Below, one piece after another: positions 7,128-9,016 of a stretch of 9,016 nt of DNA; within the stretch, counting starts at the first letter, position 1; every line of letters begins with the position of its first letter. Source of the stretch: JBCCRH01 sp039208045 (GTDB lineage Bacteria > Bacteroidota > Bacteroidia > Chitinophagales > Saprospiraceae); NCBI GenBank assembly GCA_039208045.1, contig JBCCRH010000246.1, forward strand, positions 1 to 9,016, written 5' to 3'. The position numbers were made by a program, and so were the translations under genes. The notes below the pieces were generated by a model. That model was not told the DNA's origin. It saw only the letters and a list, made by a program, of their open reading frames with translations, and searched no databases.

Positions 7128-7202
7128 AATCCGAAAAAAGTCTCCTTACACTTGTCACAATGCAATAGCAAGGTAGTGGAAGTGTAAGCAGACTTCCGGA
7201 TT
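7128..7202. repeat. 75-nt imperfect long hairpin in a gene-free region
   Basis: Three nested arms pair in register: AATCCG 7128-7133 with CGGATT 7197-7202; AAGTCT 7138-7143 with AGACTT 7190-7195; CTTACACTT 7145-7153 with AAGTGTAAG 7180-7188. That is 21 perfect pairs, interrupted only by one C-C mismatch and a small asymmetric internal loop. The apical 26 nt can form a further small stem (TGC 7161-7163 with GCA 7168-7170). This is far more structure than expected by chance. It could be a structured RNA, a foldback or MITE-like remnant, or a protein-binding site. Confidence 0.6.
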
Positions 7203-7405
7203 ATTGTTAATAGTGCATGTTATGGTGTATGAGATGTGGCTGCTGAACAGGTTAAAGTGACTAACCGAAAGGGCTTATTCTCTTTAGCTCAAGATAAATG
7301 TGATTCTTAAAATACGTTTAAAACATGTGGTAGAACAGCAACTCTAAAATAGTGTAGTTTGTGCTTGTAGGCCTGCGTGTAAATGCCCTGGGCTAGAAGT
7401 TTGGT

Positions 7406-7615
7406 TTAGCGTAAATTGCTTGCGCTTAATACGCTTCTTGCTTTGTCGGCCTTATTACGGGGCGTATACAAAGCAGCAGTGTTCGTCACTGCGGACGTGC
7501 TTGAGGGCCTGTTGAGAATATGACTCTCTATGCCGTATTGCTGTAATAGCAATTTGGCAACTTTGGCCCGACGGCCACCTCGTAAGGAGAGGACCATCAC
7601 CCAATCTTCTTTCAT
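7406..7615 (-). CDS. Small DUF2007-like protein, first copy (69 aa)
   Basis: This small soluble protein of 69 residues starts MKEDWVMVLSL. The layout is a first strand with the DWV motif, a helix (RRAKVAKLLLQQYG, 15-28), a strand (IESHILN), a variable loop, a strand (ALYTP) and a final helix (ADKARSVL). This is the pattern of the DUF2007 family (putative signal-transducing, ferredoxin-like fold), for which Bacteroidota proteins often begin with a DWV-type strand. I assign the family from pattern, not from a search. It aligns over its whole length with the product of 7747-8013, sharing DWV at the start and SVL near the end. The start ATG 7615-7613 has no Shine-Dalgarno site. The gene lies 131 bp downstream of its paralogue, with a long inverted repeat in the gap. 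Function unknown. Confidence 0.72.
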   Translation of the reverse strand: MKEDWVMVLSLRGGRRAKVAKLLLQQYGIESHILNRPSSTSAVTNTAALYTPRNKADKARSVLSASNLR

Positions 7616-7626
7616 AGAACAATTGT

Positions 7627-7708
7627 TTTAATTAAAAAACGTCTTCATCTGGATAACGTAATACAAGTTATGAAAAGTTGCCTAGACTTGCAGCGTTTTT
7701 TAATTAAA
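7627..7708. repeat. Perfect 15-bp inverted repeat around a 52-nt spacer
   Basis: TTTAATTAAAAAACG (7627-7641) has its exact reverse complement at 7694-7708. The first ten bases of the arm, TTTAATTAAA, are themselves palindromic, so they also form a direct repeat. The whole 82-bp element lies in the gap between the two DUF2007-like genes. The loop is too long and the stem too AT-rich for an ordinary terminator. Confidence 0.65.
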
Positions 7709-7746
7709 GTCGCCTAATTGACGGCTAGTATTCAAGTTAATGCCAG

Positions 7747-8013
7747 TTAAAATGTTGATTTGGAAGGTATTATGAAATTAGCAGGGAAAGGATTTTTTTT
7801 GATACTTAATCCATGTCTTTCTAAGACGCTTAGTGTATTTATTACATTATCTGGAGGGACACAAACCACGCAGGATTTTTCAGTGGGAGATGGGTGTAGG
7901 CTGTAATCTACAAGAAATTGGTATTGTAAGTCAGCGTTTTCTAGCACCTGCCTGGCCCAATGAATTTTACGTTCATTGTCCAAGGTCAGCAGGCGGACCC
8001 AGTCGTTGTTCAT
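7747..8013 (-). CDS. Small DUF2007-like protein, second copy (88 aa)
   Basis: This protein of 88 residues starts MNNDWVRLLTL and has the same strand-helix-strand, loop, strand-helix layout as the 69-residue protein encoded next to it. The shared features are DWV (4-6), a helix ending in VLENA, a strand with LVD, a strand CVVCVPP (48-54) and SVLERHGL (62-69). It carries an extra C-terminal tail of about 19 residues (SIKKNPFPANF and onward). The assignment to a DUF2007-like family is by pattern and is tentative. The ATG at 8013-8011 is chosen because the paralogue's homology begins there. A start at 8073 would add 20 residues overlapping the thioredoxin terminator. It lies 90 bp downstream of the thioredoxin gene on the same strand, so read-through past that terminator could include it. 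Function unknown. Confidence 0.68.
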   Translation of the reverse strand: MNNDWVRLLTLDNERKIHWARQVLENADLQYQFLVDYSLHPSPTEKSCVVCVPPDNVINTLSVLERHGLSIKKNPFPANFIIPSKSTF

Positions 8014-8017
8014 CTTT

Positions 8018-8037
8018 GTCGTGTTGTGTCGTGTTTG
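8018..8037. repeat. 10-bp near-perfect tandem repeat in the leader of the 88-aa gene
   Basis: GTCGTGTTGT (8018-8027) is followed directly by GTCGTGTTTG (8028-8037); the first eight bases are identical. It sits just upstream of the start codon at 8013, in the probable untranslated leader. It may be chance or a binding site. Confidence 0.4.
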
Positions 8038-8061
8038 CACCACAAAAAAACGAACAATCGA

Positions 8062-8096
8062 CAAAAAATACAAATACTTTTAATTTTTATTTGTAT
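8062..8096 (-). terminator. AT-rich intrinsic terminator of the thioredoxin gene
   Basis: Read on the minus strand, ATACAAATA (8096-8088) pairs perfectly with TATTTGTAT (8076-8068) across an 11-nt loop, and six T residues follow immediately (8067-8063 region, ending in G at 8062). It starts 7 nt after the thioredoxin stop codon. The stem has only one G-C pair and is therefore thermodynamically weak, so leakage into the downstream DUF2007-like genes is plausible. Confidence 0.6.
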
Positions 8097-8103
8097 GCCG
8101 CTG

Positions 8104-8412
8104 CTATTCGGCGTAAGCCTCAATTACCTTGGTTAACTGATGGGCAGACTGCATTCCTGATTGGCGCCACTTAACTTCTCCATCTTTAAAGAGCATAAAA
8201 GTAGGAACTCCCTGAATCTGCATATTGGAGGCGAGCTGCTGATTGCGATCAATATCAATTTTGATGATGGTCGCCTTGTCGCCAATAGTACCAGCGACCT
8301 CTTTCAGAATAGGTGCCATAGCTTTGCAAGGCCCACACCATTCTGCAAAAAAGTCAATTAATACTGGTTTTTCCCCATTAATCAGCTCGCTAAATGATAC
8401 TTTCTTTTCCAT
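8104..8412 (-). CDS. trxA: Thioredoxin
   Basis: This cytosolic thioredoxin of 102 residues reduces protein disulfides and is recycled by thioredoxin reductase. The active site FFAEWCGPCKAMAPIL (21-36) has the classic WCGPC at 25-29, and the cis-proline loop GVPTFMLFKDGE (68-79) has Pro70. The protein starts directly with the domain, without a signal peptide. The length is normal. The start is ATG 8412-8410 and the stop is TAG at 8106-8104. It lies 43 bp downstream of the rhodanese lipoprotein gene on the same strand, and no separate promoter is seen in the gap, so the two probably form an operon from the promoter at 8877-8907. An AT-rich hairpin and T-tract follow the stop. Confidence 0.95.
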   Translation of the reverse strand: MEKKVSFSELINGEKPVLIDFFAEWCGPCKAMAPILKEVAGTIGDKATIIKIDIDRNQQLASNMQIQGVPTFMLFKDGEVKWRQSGMQSAHQLTKVIEAYAE

Positions 8413-8455
8413 CGTATTTGGTTTTTCTACAAGAACCCCTTGCGCTAGCGAAAGT

Positions 8456-8845
8456 TTAATGACTGGTCTTCCAAGCGGTGTACCCTCCTTTTAAATTATA
8501 GAGATTTGAAAAGCCCTGCTCCGACATCGCGCTGCAAGCTCGGGCGCTTCTTCCGCCAGCTTTACAGTACACCAGATAGGTTTTAGAAGGGTCTAATTGG
8601 CTGGCTTTCTCCGAAAAATCAGGCGCCAGTATATCCATTTCTATGGCGCCTTCTATCTTTCCAGCAGCCGTTTCTTGCGGCGTGCGTACATCTAGAATGA
8701 CAATGTTGTCCTCTTGCATTTTGATTTTAAATTCCTCTACTGACAGGTCTGTAAATGCTTGATCCGAAGTTCTCTTCTCTTGTGCGGATGAAGTACAGGC
8801 TGCAAATACAAACAATAAAATGGGAAGGATAGCTATGTGTTTCAT
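8456..8845 (-). CDS. Rhodanese-domain lipoprotein
   Basis: This 129-residue protein has one rhodanese domain behind a lipoprotein signal. Residues 1-16 are a short signal sequence (MKHIAILPILLFVFAA) with the lipobox Cys at 17, so the domain should be membrane-anchored outside the cytoplasm. The tail after Cys17 (TSSAQEK) has no run of acidic residues of the kind that directs Bacteroidota lipoproteins to the cell surface, suggesting a periplasm-facing location. The domain (about 32-127) shows ILDVRTPQE (50-58), GAIEMDIL (66-73), the active-site loop CKAGGRSARA (94-103) with catalytic Cys94, and GGYTAWK (120-126). Such single-domain proteins carry sulfane sulfur, although the physiological acceptor is unknown. 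It is first in an apparent operon with thioredoxin, preceded by a consensus Bacteroidota promoter. The start is ATG 8845-8843. Confidence 0.93.
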   Translation of the reverse strand: MKHIAILPILLFVFAACTSSAQEKRTSDQAFTDLSVEEFKIKMQEDNIVILDVRTPQETAAGKIEGAIEMDILAPDFSEKASQLDPSKTYLVYCKAGGRSARACSAMSEQGFSNLYNLKGGYTAWKTSH

Positions 8846-8876
8846 GAAGTATTGATTTTTATGATTATGATACCCC

Positions 8877-8907
8877 CAAAGATAGAACGTCCAGGTTCCC
8901 TTTCAAA
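8877..8907 (-). promoter_or_regulatory. Consensus Bacteroidota promoter for the rhodanese-thioredoxin operon
   Basis: On the minus strand, TTTG (8907-8904) is followed after exactly 19 bp by TATCTTTG (8884-8877), a full match to the sigma-ABfr consensus TTTG-N19-TAnnTTTG. The -7 element ends 31 bp upstream of the rhodanese start codon, leaving a leader of roughly 25 nt. This is the best promoter in the window and a good sign of Bacteroidota origin. Confidence 0.75.
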
Positions 8908-9003
8908 AGCACTAATTGAATTCGTTAAAGCCTTCTTAAAGCAATAAATTCTTGTGTATATTATAGTGGTAGTGCGTCTTACTTATAAAAACTGTATTAT
9001 TCT

Positions 9004-9016
9004 ATGCGTTTACTAA
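9004..9016 (+). CDS. Possible start of a divergent gene (four codons visible)
   Basis: An ATG at 9004 opens a frame (MRLL) that reaches the window edge. The 158 bp between it and the rhodanese start contain no other frame, so a divergent gene beginning here is plausible. No ribosome-binding site or promoter supports it, and the product cannot be known. Confidence 0.25.

Larger units (their letters stand above)
7073..7405. other. 333-bp region without genes
   Basis: Apart from the two hairpins described within it, this stretch holds no credible reading frame and no promoter matching TTTG-N19-TAnnTTTG that I could see. A small inverted repeat (GGTTA 7250-7254 with TAACC 7262-7266) lies in the second half. 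The 3' end borders the stop codon of the minus-strand small protein, for which I see no clear terminator. Confidence 0.6.

Noticed and set aside
7128..7202. Integron attC site
   Set aside because: The arms are hairpin-like, but the GTTRRRY and RYYYAAC core boxes are absent at the ends and no integrase or cassette context is present.
7073..7405. tRNA or other standard RNA gene in the gene-free region
   Set aside because: No cloverleaf, CCA end or conserved T-loop sequence was found on either strand by eye.
7833..8174. Plus-strand frame of 113 codons
   Set aside because: It runs antisense across the 88-residue protein, its terminator and the end of thioredoxin, all better supported.

Overview
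This looks like a stretch of a Bacteroidota chromosome, most likely of the Cytophagia/Flavobacteriia kind. The base composition is moderately AT-rich. Translation starts are preceded by A-rich leaders rather than clear Shine-Dalgarno sites. One promoter (8877-8907, minus strand) matches the Bacteroidota sigma-ABfr consensus TTTG-N19-TAnnTTTG exactly. The protein families also fit: AldB-type aldehyde dehydrogenase with DUF779, a 350-residue CorA, and small DUF2007-like proteins. No tRNA, rRNA, CRISPR array, transposase or phage gene is visible, so most of the window is ordinary core or accessory metabolism.

Layout. At the left edge (1-365, minus) lies the 5' part of an unrecognised gene that runs out of the window. 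Next is an AraC-type regulator (435-1343, minus), divergent from an AldB/ExaC-type aldehyde dehydrogenase (1600-3123, plus) and a DUF779 protein (3218-3592, plus). The 256-bp divergent region carries two identical 11-bp direct repeats spaced 21 bp apart (1447-1478), a convincing candidate operator for the AraC protein. Together these form a self-contained, probably aldehyde-inducible, oxidation module.

A SulP-type anion transporter with a C-terminal STAS domain (3570-5339, minus) converges on the DUF779 gene with a 23-bp overlap of the 3' ends. It is divergent from a CorA Mg2+/Co2+ channel (5436-6488, plus), which is followed 47 bp later by a GNAT acetyltransferase (6536-7072, plus). A 333-bp stretch without genes (7073-7405) holds a short hairpin just after the GNAT stop and a much larger 75-nt imperfect hairpin (7128-7202).

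The right part is all on the minus strand, in transcription order: a rhodanese lipoprotein (8456-8845), a cytosolic thioredoxin (8104-8412) with an AT-rich intrinsic terminator at its 3' end, then two small proteins that I read as paralogues of a DUF2007-like family (7747-8013 and 7406-7615). The two paralogues are separated by a perfect 15-bp inverted repeat with a 52-nt spacer. Another gene may begin at 9004 on the plus strand, but only four codons are visible.

The parts most worth a second look are the AraC direct-repeat operator, the DUF2007-like pair with its inverted repeat, the 75-nt hairpin, and DUF779, whose Cys/His-rich segment suggests an uncharacterised metal or redox role beside the dehydrogenase. 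I see no clear new multi-gene system.
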